Counted from the first letter of the stretch, positions 44,602 to 57,408 are shown. The stretch is DNA of 64,000 nt from Bacillus sp. FJAT-45037 (GCF_002797325.1 NZ_KZ454938.1:229322-293321); one strand, 5' to 3'. Numbers and translations: made by a program. The notes: generated by a model from the sequence alone, not told the origin.

Positions 44602-45900
44602 TTAGAGGGATTTTGCGACGCATTCAAATGCATAATCAACTGCCTCTAATGTTTGTTTGATGTCTTCATCTGTGTGTGCAGTCGTTAGAAACCACGCTTC
44701 GTATTTAGAAGGGGCAAGATTAATGCCTTGCTTTAACATCGCTTTAAAGAAGATAGCGAACTGCTCTCCATTCGTTTCCTCAGCTTGTTTGTAGTTTTTG
44801 ATCGTTTCTTTGGTGAAATAGATCGTTAATGCCCCTTTTAGTCGGTTCATTGTAATATCGACAAGGTGTTTTGTCGCGAGTTCTTGAATCCCACTTTCTA
44901 ACACGGCACCTAATCGATCGAGATTTTCATACACGCCTTCTTCTTTTAATACTTCGAGACAAGCAATTCCAGCACTCATGGAAGCAGGATTCCCAGCCAT
45001 TGTACCTGCTTGATAAGCGGGTCCAAGTGGTGCTACTTTTTCCATAATATCAACACGACCACCGTAAGCTCCGATTGGCAATCCGCCTCCAATAATTTTT
45101 CCTAAAGCTGTCATATCAGGCTCGATTCCAAGGTAATTCTGCGCTCCACCATACATGAAACGAAAAGCAGTAATGACCTCATCATAAATAACAAGAGCTC
45201 CAGCCTCATGAGTAAGTTCATTAACAGCCTGCAAAAATCCTGGTTCTGGTTCTACAATGCCAAAATTACCTACGATTGGTTCAACAAGAACGGCGGCGAT
45301 TTCTTCCCCCCACTTGTTAAGAGCTTCTTTATACGCCTCAATATCATTGAAGGGAACGGTAATAACTTCTTTTGCGATACTTTTTGTTACTCCAGCTGAA
45401 TCTGGTGTGCCAAGAGTAGCTGGACCTGAACCCGCAGCGACAAGAACTAAGTCAGAGTGACCGTGGTAACATCCGGCAAATTTTATGATTTTATCACGGC
45501 CGGTAAAAGCTCGCGCTACTCGTATAGTCGTCATGACTGCTTCTGTACCTGAATTAACAAAGCGAACCTTTTCAAGAGAAGGGATCGCTTCCTTTAACAT
45601 TTTGGCAAATGTATTTTCATATCTTGTAGGTGTACCATATAAAACACCGTTCTCGGCAGCTTTTGTAATGGCAGCTGTAATATGAGGGTGCGCATGCCCC
45701 GTAATGATGGGTCCGTAAGCTGCTAAATAGTCAATGTATTGATTACCATCGACATCCCAAAAATAGGCTCCATTGGCACGTTCCATAAACACAGGAGTAC
45801 CGCCACCGACACCTTTATAAGCGCGTGATGGACTATTCACCCCACCAAGTATGTGCTTTTGCGCTTCACTATATAATGCTTCTGATTGTTTGAAATTCAT
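44602..45900 (-). CDS. hemL: Glutamate-1-semialdehyde 2,1-aminomutase
   Basis: A 432-residue class III PLP enzyme converting glutamate-1-semialdehyde to 5-aminolevulinate for heme. [16 protein letters not shown] at the N terminus, [26 protein letters not shown] and the PLP lysine in [17 protein letters not shown] are all present. By position (ygaE to bcp) it is the counterpart of gsaB, the second copy found in Bacillus; the main hemL lies elsewhere. AGGAATGAC precedes the ATG. Confidence 0.94.
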   Translation of the reverse strand: MNFKQSEALYSEAQKHILGGVNSPSRAYKGVGGGTPVFMERANGAYFWDVDGNQYIDYLAAYGPIITGHAHPHITAAITKAAENGVLYGTPTRYENTFAKMLKEAIPSLEKVRFVNSGTEAVMTTIRVARAFTGRDKIIKFAGCYHGHSDLVLVAAGSGPATLGTPDSAGVTKSIAKEVITVPFNDIEAYKEALNKWGEEIAAVLVEPIVGNFGIVEPEPGFLQAVNELTHEAGALVIYDEVITAFRFMYGGAQNYLGIEPDMTALGKIIGGGLPIGAYGGRVDIMEKVAPLGPAYQAGTMAGNPASMSAGIACLEVLKEEGVYENLDRLGAVLESGIQELATKHLVDITMNRLKGALTIYFTKETIKNYKQAEETNGEQFAIFFKAMLKQGINLAPSKYEAWFLTTAHTDEDIKQTLEAVDYAFECVAKSL

Positions 45901-46044
45901 GTAGTCATTCCTCCATACGATTTTAATTCAGTTGTTCCGATTAGTCATGTAAGCATATAGTCATTCAATCATAAGCTGTACGTTAGAACAAGTGAAACTC
46001 GTATGAAATCAAAGGAGAAGTCGTGAAGTCATTGGGGTTATAGA

Positions 46045-46215
46045 TTAATTATGATGGAGTTGTGCGAATGCGTTTAGAGAGGAGTTAGGTAATAAAGGGA
46101 GGAGGTCTCGACGGTATAGTTCTTCAAGGAGTAATTCAATAAAGTCGTAACTTAACTTGAGGGATACGGCTTTTTGGTAACTTTCAACTAACAATTTATC
46201 GGAGAGTTGGTCCAT
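46045..46215 (-). CDS. sda: Sporulation histidine kinase inhibitor Sda
   Basis: A 56-residue protein, MDQLSDKLLVESYQKAVSL then LSYDFIELLLEELYRRDL. The helical hairpin with LSD.LL.ESY.KA and DFIELL..E..RR matches Sda, which binds the DHp domain of KinA/KinB and blocks sporulation during DNA replication stress. B. subtilis Sda has 46-52 residues; this one has a different, longer tail. AAGGTGGTG precedes the ATG. No DnaA boxes were spotted upstream. It lies alone between hemL and the channel gene. Confidence 0.82.
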   Translation of the reverse strand: MDQLSDKLLVESYQKAVSLKLSYDFIELLLEELYRRDLLPLLPNSSLNAFAQLHHN

Positions 46216-46367
46216 ATATATACACCACCTTCATGACTAATGGTGAAATAATATTTCCTTCATAATAATACAATTTTAAAATGGTTTCTATAGTTCGATT
46301 TTATTACTATTTTTTCAGGCAAGCTCATAGATTTAAGGGTAGGTTCGTTTAGGGGAGTGGGGTTAAC

Positions 46368-46790
46368 TTGGTTGCGTTATTATATCTAATCATGCTCATA
46401 GCGGCGATTGGCATTATAATGAGTTTTCTTTTAATGCTGCGCTATCGACCGAATAGTCGGCGACATAAAGTGTCTCTTCGTCATTTTGCCATGCTTGTCA
46501 TAGTGTATGTAACGGTTATGCTTGCGTTTGCTATTTTATATATGACTTTGGAGCTTTTAGGAATTCAAGTATTATCAGAGGCAAGTCATCAAGTAGGGAA
46601 AAGGTTCACGCACCTAGCACTGGATGCTGTTTACTTTAGTGCCATTACACTTTTGTCTGTAGGGTATGGGGATATTGTACCAATTGGTTTCGGGCGAATT
46701 TTAGCTATTGTACAGGCTTTATTTGGCTACCTCCTTCCAGTTGCGTTTGTAGTGACGACTGTTATCCGATTAGAAGATAAGGTACAATAG
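46368..46790 (+). CDS. Two-helix potassium-channel-like protein
   Basis: A 140-residue membrane protein of the Ion_trans_2 type. Three hydrophobic segments (3-24, 38-63, 111-133) flank a pore loop whose selectivity filter is TLLSVGYGDIVP (residues 94-105), the classical potassium filter. No cytosolic RCK/TrkA domain is fused. The start is TTG after AGGGGAGTGG. Possibly a KcsA-like or accessory channel. Immediately upstream of bcp; not part of the B. subtilis order. Confidence 0.82.
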   Translation: MVALLYLIMLIAAIGIIMSFLLMLRYRPNSRRHKVSLRHFAMLVIVYVTVMLAFAILYMTLELLGIQVLSEASHQVGKRFTHLALDAVYFSAITLLSVGYGDIVPIGFGRILAIVQALFGYLLPVAFVVTTVIRLEDKVQ

Positions 46791-46853
46791 TTGTAACGAT
46801 ATAAAACTTTGGCTACTCTATTACTAGAGACTGATAAGAAAGGTTGTGGCAAG

Positions 46854-47321
46854 ATGAAAGTAGAAGTAGGACAAGTGGCTCCAAACTTCACATTAAAAGC
46901 AAACAATAGTGAAGAAGTATCTTTAAGTCAATTCAAAGGAACGAATGTTGTCCTTTATTTCTATCCTAAAGATATGACACCAGGTTGCACAACTCAGGCT
47001 TGTGACTTTCGTGATCGTATCGATTCATTCCAATCACTTGATACAGTTATTTTAGGAGTTAGTCCCGATCCCGTTGCGCGCCACGAGAAGTTCATAGATA
47101 AATACGATCTACCGTTCTTACTATTAGCAGATGAGGAACATACTGCTGCAGAGGCATTTGGTGTGTGGCAGTTAAAGAAAAATTTCGGTAAAGAATATAT
47201 GGGCATTGTTCGATCGACTTTTGTTATTGATCGTGAAGGAAAGATCGTCAAGGAGTGGCGTAAAGTACGAGTGAAAGACCATGTAGAAGAAGCATTAACG
47301 TTTATAAAAGAAGAGCTCTAA
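46854..47321 (+). CDS. bcp: Thioredoxin-dependent thiol peroxidase (Bcp/PrxQ)
   Basis: A 155-residue peroxiredoxin that reduces H2O2 and organic peroxides using thioredoxin. The peroxidatic Cys45 and resolving Cys50 are in PKDMTPGCTTQACDFRD, the PrxQ arrangement. The ATG at 46854 fits the domain start; the longer frame adds 15 unrelated residues. Corresponds to ygaF in B. subtilis. Close to perR, although no Per box was seen before it. Confidence 0.92.
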   Translation: MKVEVGQVAPNFTLKANNSEEVSLSQFKGTNVVLYFYPKDMTPGCTTQACDFRDRIDSFQSLDTVILGVSPDPVARHEKFIDKYDLPFLLLADEEHTAAEAFGVWQLKKNFGKEYMGIVRSTFVIDREGKIVKEWRKVRVKDHVEEALTFIKEEL

Positions 47322-47325
47322 CAAG

Positions 47326-47352
47326 AAAGCGAGGGAAAACTCTCGCTTTTTT
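47326..47352 (+). terminator. Terminator of bcp
   Basis: AAAGCGAG (47326-47333) pairs with CTCGCTTT (47342-47349) and is followed by T residues. Confidence 0.85.
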
Positions 47353-47470
47353 CTAAAAAAGAAAATCCTAAGAAAAGAAGTTGATCATTTTTCTCATAGG
47401 TAGGGAACGAAAGAGTAATCGAATGAATAAATGTAAGGAAAGACTATAGAATAGCGGGGGGAGATGAGTA

Positions 47471-47764
47471 ATGAAACTTCTTGTTTGTATTATTGATGAT
47501 TTTTATTCAGCTCAAGTTGAAAGGGATTTGCGAGAAAAGGGATATCGGATGACGGAGCTTGCGAGTTCAGGTGGATTTTTAAAAAGAGGAAACACGACAT
47601 TCCTATTTGGAATTGATGAGAAAGATGTTGATTCATTAAAATCATCGTTACAAGCAGCTTGTTTATCAGTTGAGAAAAGAAAGAAGAGAAAATCGAAAAC
47701 CGAACATCGCTATACATCTTTTCTTCTAGATGCGACACATGCTATACCGTTCTTGACTAATTGA
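47471..47764 (+). CDS. DarA/YaaQ-like cyclic-di-AMP receptor paralogue
   Basis: A 97-residue PII-like protein. The region RMTELASSGGFLKRGNTTFL matches the DarA signature (KLATTGGFLKSGNTTF), which forms the c-di-AMP pocket. The rest diverges: DarA has about 109 residues and a C-terminal FVLPVDEF-like strand, whereas this one ends DATHAIPFLTN after a Lys/Arg-rich loop. It probably trimerises. GGGGGGAG precedes the ATG. It lies between bcp and perR. Ligand binding is likely but the output is unknown. Confidence 0.78.
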   Translation: MKLLVCIIDDFYSAQVERDLREKGYRMTELASSGGFLKRGNTTFLFGIDEKDVDSLKSSLQAACLSVEKRKKRKSKTEHRYTSFLLDATHAIPFLTN

Positions 47765-47786
47765 GTGCACAGTCTGTTTTGATTGA

Positions 47787-47833
47787 TTGACTTCAAACCG
47801 TTTTTTGTATTATACTAATTATAAAGATTATAA
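47787..47833 (+). promoter_or_regulatory. perR promoter with two overlapping Per boxes
   Basis: TTGACT (47787-47792), an 18-base spacer and TATACT (47811-47816). TTATACTAATTATAA (47810-47824) and TTATAAAGATTATAA (47819-47833) each differ from the Per box consensus TTATAATNATTATAA at one base. They cover the -10 region, indicating strong autorepression. Confidence 0.8.
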
Positions 47834-47869
47834 AGTAAGAATTGTTTTTTGAAAGTGAGGTGCATGACG

Positions 47870-48307
47870 ATGTCTAATCATCGCTTGCAAGATGCAATTG
47901 ATGCACTTAAGAGCACCCGTGTTCGTATGACGCCTCAACGTCATGCCATTTTAGAATTTCTATATGAAACGTCTACACATCCAACTGCAGATGAAATATA
48001 CAAAGCACTAGAAGCTCGTTTTCCGAATATGAGTGTGGCTACTGTTTACAATAACTTACGTGTCTTTAAAGGAGCTGGAATCGTAAAAGAGCTTACGTAT
48101 GGAGACTCATCAAGTCGTTTTGACTGTGTGACAACCGATCACTATCATGTTATCTGTCAAGATTGTGGGAAGATCGTTGACTTCCATTATCCTGGACTCG
48201 ATGAAGTGGAAACTTTAGCTGAACATGTGACTGGATTTAAGGTGCATACCCATCGTATGGAGATCTATGGAACATGTAAAGAGTGTACAAAAACAGTTCA
48301 ACATTAA
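47870..48307 (+). CDS. perR: Peroxide stress regulator PerR
   Basis: A 145-residue Fur-family repressor that senses H2O2 through iron-catalysed oxidation of histidines. Metal-site residues His37, Asp85, His91, His93 and Asp104, and the zinc cysteines 96, 99, 136 and 139, occur at the same numbers as in B. subtilis PerR. The helix-turn-helix is [13 protein letters not shown]. The ATG at 47870 follows AAAGTGAGGTG by seven bases and gives the B. subtilis length exactly. It controls its own promoter through Per boxes and probably catalase and heme genes elsewhere. Confidence 0.96.
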   Translation: MSNHRLQDAIDALKSTRVRMTPQRHAILEFLYETSTHPTADEIYKALEARFPNMSVATVYNNLRVFKGAGIVKELTYGDSSSRFDCVTTDHYHVICQDCGKIVDFHYPGLDEVETLAEHVTGFKVHTHRMEIYGTCKECTKTVQH

Positions 48308-48373
48308 TTAAATGTGAAGTACCTTTTGCGTTTTAGGCAGGTGATCCTTGCTTAAGGCGCTTTTATTTTGATT

Positions 48374-48401
48374 AAAAAAACGGAGCCACTTAGCTCCGTT
48401 T
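48374..48401 (-). terminator. Terminator overlapping the ygzB stop codon
   Basis: On the complement ACGGAGC pairs with GCTCCGT, and the loop begins with the TAA stop of ygzB; seven Ts follow. Confidence 0.85.
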
Positions 48402-48746
48402 AGACTTTTGGTTATAAGATTCATCGAATTCTTTGCCTGTTAAGGTTGGATCGAGAGTTAGAGGTTCTCTACAGTGCATGCACGCATCGACTCTTCCTAA
48501 CATTTTTGTAGGTCGGTTACAGCTAGGGCAAGTGACCTGAACCGATTTGGTTGAAAGCATCCCAATCCAGAAATATACAACGGTACTTGCAATAATAAAT
48601 AGGAAGCCGAGAAGCATAGAAATCGTCATAAGAACAGGAGACTCTCTAAAGAAGATTCCAACGTACATAATGAGAATCCCAACAAAAACGAGCGATAAAG
48701 CAAACGTTCTGATTTTATTTATTTTATTTGAATATTTAATAGCCAA
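48390..48746 (-). CDS. ygzB: YgzB family membrane protein (UPF0295)
   Basis: A 118-residue protein with two membrane helices (about 16-35 and 40-62) and a C-terminal zinc ribbon, CPSC and CMHC, followed by [16 protein letters not shown]. The start is TTG at 48746, seven bases after AGGAGG; the upstream ATG overlaps the ribosome site. Divergent from ygxA and convergent with perR, as in B. subtilis. Function unknown. Confidence 0.87.
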   Translation of the reverse strand: MAIKYSNKINKIRTFALSLVFVGILIMYVGIFFRESPVLMTISMLLGFLFIIASTVVYFWIGMLSTKSVQVTCPSCNRPTKMLGRVDACMHCREPLTLDPTLTGKEFDESYNQKSKRS

Positions 48747-48790
48747 ATTCATCCCTCCTAAAATAAAGTATAGCATAGGGTATAGAGGAC

Positions 48791-48892
48791 GTGAACATTG
48801 TAAAAGAACTGCAAGAAAAATTAAGAGGATTTGAAGGATATCGCCAGGTTTTGTCGAATAATTTACCTCAACAAGATCCTAGTAGCGTGTGA
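48791..48892 (+). CDS. Possible 33-residue leader peptide before ygxA
   Basis: GTG at 48791 opens a frame reading [20 protein letters not shown] and ending DPSSV before TGA at 48892, 20 bases before ygxA. Composition is protein-like and amphipathic, but the ribosome site AGAGGAC is too close to the GTG. It could be a genuine micro-protein or chance. Confidence 0.3.
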   Translation: MNIVKELQEKLRGFEGYRQVLSNNLPQQDPSSV

Positions 48893-48912
48893 TGCAATTG
48901 AGGAGGACAAGG

Positions 48913-49788
48913 ATGGATATGTTATTAAGGCAGCTTTATCAGGATCGAGCGAGTGAAGAAGATACGTTTGCTATATTAACGATTGAAAAGGAGACTTCTC
49001 CATTATCTATATTAGATGGCTTTGATTCGGTTGTACTGGTTATCAAGAATGATCCGAAAGTAGATTGGCATGTAAAGCACTACCAAGTAGGGGAAGAAAA
49101 AGTTGCGCTACATTCTTTAAGTCAAACGACGATGCATTATTCTCTAATTGCAGGAACGCATCGACGTTTAGTTGATTGGCTTTTCCATGGTAAGATTGTG
49201 TTTGATCGCAATGAATTTTTGCAAGGGGTAAAAGAAAGAATCGATACATTTCCCCCAGGTGATCGAATGAAGAAGATGACGATCCAGTTTTCTAAGATGT
49301 TAAGAAGGTTTGATGAGGGGAAAACACTTTTCCACCATCATCATACATTTGATGCATTTAGTAATATGATGCATGCGCTTCATCATTTAGCGAGATTAGC
49401 TGTTATTCGTCATGGTTTTTATCCAGAGGTAACCGTGTGGGAGCAAGTTAAAAGAATTGAACCGGAAACATACAAGTTATATCAAGAGCTTTTAAAGAGT
49501 GAAGAATCCTTAGAAAAACGTATTCAACTATTTATTTTAGCAACAGAATTAGCTGTTCGTTCTAAAACAAAAGTCGGTTCGGAACACTTCCTTTCCTTAT
49601 TGCACGGAAAAGAGGAAGGATGGACCATCGCAGAAATGATGGAGATCCCTGAAGTTCAGGAATACAGAATTGATCTTGAACTACTTGTTAATTTTCTCAT
49701 TGAAAAAGAGTATTTAGTAGTCGATCAGAGAGAAACGAAAGCAAAAGGAATTCAACATTTAAGGTATCAATTAAAAAACTCAAATTAA
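48913..49788 (+). CDS. ygxA: Nucleotidyltransferase-like protein YgxA
   Basis: A 291-residue cytosolic protein starting MDMLLRQLYQDRASEEDTF. A central stretch with FHHHHTFDAFSNMMHALHHL is histidine-rich. The gene immediately precedes the rRNA operon, as ygxA does in B. subtilis, and the family is annotated nucleotidyltransferase-like. No convincing catalytic GS...DxD motif was seen, so activity is doubtful. The ATG at 48913 follows GGAGGACAA. Confidence 0.82.
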   Translation: MDMLLRQLYQDRASEEDTFAILTIEKETSPLSILDGFDSVVLVIKNDPKVDWHVKHYQVGEEKVALHSLSQTTMHYSLIAGTHRRLVDWLFHGKIVFDRNEFLQGVKERIDTFPPGDRMKKMTIQFSKMLRRFDEGKTLFHHHHTFDAFSNMMHALHHLARLAVIRHGFYPEVTVWEQVKRIEPETYKLYQELLKSEESLEKRIQLFILATELAVRSKTKVGSEHFLSLLHGKEEGWTIAEMMEIPEVQEYRIDLELLVNFLIEKEYLVVDQRETKAKGIQHLRYQLKNSN

Positions 49789-49801
49789 TTTAGAAATAGT
49801 G

Positions 49802-49830
49802 TTGACTTTATTTTTCGTGCGTGATAAATT
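49802..49830 (+). promoter_or_regulatory. rrn promoter P1
   Basis: TTGACT (49802-49807), 17-base spacer, TAAATT (49825-49830). It begins 13 bases after ygxA ends. Confidence 0.75.
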
Positions 49831-49871
49831 ATTACTTGTCGCTGACAACAACAGTTGTTACGCACGAAAAA
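49811..49871. repeat. 12-bp inverted repeat around the rrn P1 -10 region
   Basis: TTTTTCGTGCGT (49811-49822) and ACGCACGAAAAA (49860-49871) are perfect inverted copies. The left arm lies in the P1 spacer; the right arm lies downstream of the start site. Confidence 0.8.
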
Positions 49872-49888
49872 AACAATTTTAAAAGTTG

Positions 49889-49917
49889 TTGACTCATGAT
49901 TGGTTATTTGATAAGAT
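49889..49917 (+). promoter_or_regulatory. rrn promoter P2
   Basis: TTGACT (49889-49894), 17-base spacer, TAAGAT (49912-49917). It has the same -35 as P1, 87 bases downstream. Confidence 0.8.
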
Positions 49918-50034
49918 AATGAAGTCGCCAACAACGACGTAACAAAAACGTTCTTTGAAAACTGAACAAAAGCCAAGCGAAAAAATGAGATACATGATAT
50001 CTCGTCAATGTTTTATTTTGAGCAATCAAACACT

Positions 50035-51589
<1,555 letters not shown>

Positions 51590-51698
51590 TGGAGTATTTT
51601 AACTCTAGTCGATGTATGACCTTGGGTCATATGCGCTTTGGATCTTTTGTTCAGTTTTGAGAGAACACAAAACTCTCAACATAAGCTAAGGGAATAAG

Positions 51699-51757
51699 GA
51701 ACCACGCTAAGTTCGCAACGTCCTGTTGCAACGCCTGGTACTTACATCCTGTAAGCA
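51699..51757 (+). repeat. Double-hairpin element in the 16S-23S spacer
   Basis: After ACCACGCTAAGTTC come GCAAC-GTCCT-GTTGC (51715-51729) and CTTAC-ATCCT-GTAAG (51741-51755). The same element recurs in the 23S-5S spacer with compensatory changes. No tRNA gene is present in this spacer. Confidence 0.8.
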
Positions 51758-51856
51758 TTGTTCTTTGAAAACTAGATAATGAAATGTAAACATGAACGTT
51801 CATCGAAAGATTGAACGAGAATGTCAAGAATTCAACAACCTTTTTTAATTTTTTTT

Positions 51857-54793
<2,937 letters not shown>

Positions 54794-54818
54794 AAACTAT
54801 TCTTGACACATGTTTACG

Positions 54819-54877
54819 AAACCACGCTAAGTTCGCGACGTCCTGTCGCAACGCCTGGTACCCACGTCCTGTGGGCA
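54819..54877 (+). repeat. Double-hairpin element in the 23S-5S spacer
   Basis: Second copy of the spacer element: GCGAC-GTCCT-GTCGC (54835-54849) and CCCAC-GTCCT-GTGGG (54861-54875). Compared with the first copy, three base pairs change on both sides. Confidence 0.8.
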
Positions 54878-54914
54878 TTATCTAGTTTTGAGAGAACAAC
54901 TCTCAATTTTCTAG

Positions 54915-55030
<116 letters not shown>

Positions 55031-55038
55031 AGTAGTAT

Positions 55039-55113
55039 TCCACAGTAGCTCAGTGGTAGAGCAATCGGCTGTTAACCGATCGGTCGTAGGTTCGAGTCCT
55101 ACCTGTGGAGCCA
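55039..55113 (+). tRNA. tRNA-Asn (GTT)
   Basis: First gene of the array. Cloverleaf from TCCACAG to CTGTGGA, anticodon GTT, encoded CCA. Confidence 0.97.
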
Positions 55114-55117
55114 ATTA

Positions 55118-55211
55118 GGAGAGCTGTCCGAGTTGGCCGAAGGAGCACGATTGGAAATCGTGTAGGCGGTTTAAAACCGTCTCGAGGGTTCGAATCCCTC
55201 GCTCTCCGCCA
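55118..55211 (+). tRNA. tRNA-Ser (GGA)
   Basis: Class II tRNA with a long variable arm, GGAGAGC acceptor, anticodon GGA, encoded CCA. Confidence 0.97.
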
Positions 55212-55242
55212 GCAAAGATTTACCATATATAGATAGTAAGTA

Positions 55243-55317
55243 GGCCCGTTGGTCAAGCGGTTAAGACACCGCCCTTTCACGGCGGTAACACGGGTTCGAA
55301 TCCCGTACGGGTCACCA
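55243..55317 (+). tRNA. tRNA-Glu (TTC)
   Basis: GGCCCGT/ACGGGTC acceptor, anticodon TTC, encoded CCA. Confidence 0.97.
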
Positions 55318-55349
55318 TATAAAAAAATATTTAATACAACACCAGTTAT

Positions 55350-55425
55350 GGAGGATTAGCTCAGCTGGGAGAGCACCTGCCTTACAAGCAGGGGGTCGGC
55401 GGTTCGAGCCCGTCATCCTCCACCA
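55350..55425 (+). tRNA. tRNA-Val (TAC)
   Basis: GGAGGAT/ATCCTCC acceptor, anticodon TAC, encoded CCA. Confidence 0.97.
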
Positions 55426-55484
55426 TTTATTTCAAAAGGAGAGATTGACTCCTTAGAAAAACATCACCTATATACTTAAAACGT

Positions 55485-55561
<77 letters not shown>

Positions 55562-55579
55562 ATTTATTTCACTTATAAT

Positions 55580-55656
55580 GGTCCGGTAGTTCAGTTGGTT
55601 AGAATGCCTGCCTGTCACGCAGGAGGTCGCGGGTTCGAGTCCCGTCCGGACCGCCA
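55580..55656 (+). tRNA. tRNA-Asp (GTC)
   Basis: GGTCCGG/CCGGACC acceptor, anticodon GTC, encoded CCA. Confidence 0.97.
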
Positions 55657-55668
55657 TTTTTTAAAAAC

Positions 55669-55744
55669 GGCTTGGTAGCTCAGTCGGTAGAGCAATGGAC
55701 TGAAAATCCATGTGTCGGCGGTTCGATTCCGTCCCAAGCCACCA
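55669..55744 (+). tRNA. tRNA-Phe (GAA)
   Basis: GGCTTGG/CCAAGCC acceptor, anticodon GAA, encoded CCA. Confidence 0.97.
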
Positions 55745-55754
55745 TCTATTATTT

Positions 55755-55830
<76 letters not shown>

Positions 55831-55904
55831 TCTGATTCCAGTCAACGTATCAATTTGAACTTGACAGTATGATAGATAGTGTAGTAAAGTTGTTATTGTT
55901 ATTT

Positions 55905-55989
55905 GGAGGGGTAGCGAAGTGGCTAAACGCGGCGGACTGTAAATCCGCTCCCTCAGGGTTCGGCGGTTCGAATCCGTCCCCCTCCACCA
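55905..55989 (+). tRNA. tRNA-Tyr (GTA)
   Basis: Class II tRNA with long variable arm, GGAGGGG/CCCCTCC acceptor, anticodon GTA, encoded CCA. Confidence 0.97.
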
Positions 55990-55996
55990 TTTTTAT

Positions 55997-56070
55997 AGGG
56001 GCATAGTTTAAAGGTAGAACAGAGGTCTCCAAAACCTCCGGTGTGGGTTCAATTCCTACTGCCCCTGCCA
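55997..56070 (+). tRNA. tRNA-Trp (CCA)
   Basis: AGGGGCA/TGCCCCT acceptor, loop CTCCAAA with anticodon CCA, encoded CCA end. Confidence 0.97.
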
Positions 56071-56081
56071 ATTTTAAATAT

Positions 56082-56158
56082 GGCGATTGTGGCGAAGTGG
56101 TTAACGCACCGGATTGTGATTCCGGCACTCGTGGGTTCAATTCCCATCAGTCGCCCCA
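56082..56158 (+). tRNA. tRNA-His (GTG)
   Basis: The extra 5' G typical of tRNA-His pairs with C73; anticodon GTG; encoded CCA. Confidence 0.97.
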
Positions 56159-56176
56159 TATATTTCTTCAAGATAA

Positions 56177-56251
56177 TGGGCTATCGCCAAGCGGTAAGGC
56201 AACGGATTTTGATTCCGTCATGCGTAGGTTCGAATCCTGCTAGCCCAGCCA
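56177..56251 (+). tRNA. tRNA-Gln (TTG)
   Basis: TGGGCTA/TAGCCCA acceptor, anticodon TTG, encoded CCA. Confidence 0.97.
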
Positions 56252-56258
56252 TTTTTTT

Positions 56259-56333
56259 GCGGAAGTAGTTCAGTGGTAGAACACCACCTTGCCAAGGTGG
56301 GGGTCGCGAGTTCGAATCTCGTCTTCCGCTCCA
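56259..56333 (+). tRNA. tRNA-Gly (GCC)
   Basis: GCGGAAG acceptor, anticodon GCC, encoded CCA. Confidence 0.97.
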
Positions 56334-56348
56334 TTTTTAATTTAAAGA

Positions 56349-56422
56349 GGCGGCATAGCCAAGTGGTAAGGCACGGGTCTGCAAAACCCTTATCCCCGGT
56401 TCAAATCCGGGTGCCGCCTCCA
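56349..56422 (+). tRNA. tRNA-Cys (GCA)
   Basis: GGCGGCA/TGCCGCC acceptor, anticodon GCA, encoded CCA. Confidence 0.97.
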
Positions 56423-56436
56423 AAGATTTCTGTCGT

Positions 56437-56525
56437 GCCGGGGTGGTGGAATTGGCAGACACACAGGACTTAAAATCCTGCGGTAGGTGACTATCGTGCC
56501 GGTTCAAGTCCGGCCCTCGGCACCA
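56437..56525 (+). tRNA. tRNA-Leu (TAA)
   Basis: Class II tRNA with long variable arm, anticodon TAA, encoded CCA. Confidence 0.96.
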
Positions 56526-56531
56526 TATATT

Positions 56532-56608
56532 GCGCCCTTAGCTCAGCTGGATAGAGTGTTTGACTACGAATCAAAAGGTCGGGAGTTCGAATCTCTCAGG
56601 GCGCACCA
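56532..56608 (+). tRNA. tRNA-Arg (ACG)
   Basis: GCGCCCT acceptor, anticodon ACG (inosine after TadA editing), encoded CCA. As I recall, this tRNA is not in the trnD order of B. subtilis. Confidence 0.96.
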
Positions 56609-56652
56609 TTCTTTTTTTTATGTACAGGCATTTTTACAACGAATTAAGTTAT

Positions 56653-56735
56653 GCCGAAGTGGTGGAATGGCAGACACGATGGACTCAAAATCCATTGCCT
56701 TCACGGGCGTGCGGGTTCAAGTCCCGCCTTCGGTA
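56653..56735 (+). tRNA. tRNA-Leu (CAA), no encoded CCA
   Basis: Class II tRNA, GCCGAAG/CTTCGGT acceptor with a G-T pair, anticodon CAA. After the discriminator A the DNA reads TCG, so CCA must be added enzymatically. Last gene of the array. Confidence 0.95.
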
Positions 56736-56748
56736 TCGAATAAAGCGT

Positions 56749-56781
56749 AAACCTCACAGTGATTTTTGTGAGGTTTTTTTG
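56749..56781 (+). terminator. Terminator of the rrn-tRNA operon
   Basis: AAACCTCAC pairs with GTGAGGTTT and is followed by seven Ts. Confidence 0.92.
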
Positions 56782-56897
56782 TTTGTTTTTTGGTTAAGTG
56801 TAGTTGAGCCTTACTTCTTAATAAATAGGATTGACTAATGTTTGGATGAAAGGGAAAAGAAATTCGTCAAAGGAATTGATAATCAACGAAATGAGGG

Positions 56898-57377
56898 ATG
56901 AATTTGAAAAAAGACGAGATCAAGCTCTTTAGAGACTATCCATATGCTGAGCTTAATTCACAAGATGACTTATATTGTTTTAAAATTTGCACATATAATT
57001 ATGCTTATCCGAAAGCTGATAATAGGTCGGATGCAGATTGGCACAGAAATTATCTTTACTTTACACTTCCAGGATTTAGAGTAGAAGTGAATGAGATCAT
57101 TTTAGAAGGGCAGTTCGTGCAGTTCATTATAAAGGAATTAGAACAATTCTCTTTACAAAAGAAAGAAAATGTCGTTATAGAGCCAACTGAACCATTCTTT
57201 GGATTTACTCTATCATTAAGGGGACCGAACAAAGTCAATGTAGAAGGTTATATACAATATCCAGTTGGACAAGGTACAGAATTAATATTTGAGTTTGAGA
57301 CGGATCTCAAAAATGTGAATAAGTTTCTTACAGGATTAAAAGCTATAGAGAGAGAATATCCTTCTCGGAATATATAA
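56898..57377 (+). CDS. WapI-like orphan immunity protein (tentative)
   Basis: A 159-residue soluble protein with MNLKKDEIKLFRDYPYAELN at its start, then DADWHRNYLYFTLPGF and repeated beta strands. The D.DW..N.L pattern and following strand-rich layout recall the WapI-type immunity family paired with contact-dependent toxins. That match is from memory, and no toxin gene is adjacent. TTG at 56904 may be the true start, six bases after GAGGG. It is the first gene after the tRNA array, a common insertion site for accessory genes. Confidence 0.45.
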   Translation: MNLKKDEIKLFRDYPYAELNSQDDLYCFKICTYNYAYPKADNRSDADWHRNYLYFTLPGFRVEVNEIILEGQFVQFIIKELEQFSLQKKENVVIEPTEPFFGFTLSLRGPNKVNVEGYIQYPVGQGTELIFEFETDLKNVNKFLTGLKAIEREYPSRNI

Positions 57378-57408
57378 GAGATAATGAGAATAGTGGGAGG
57401 CATTTAAC

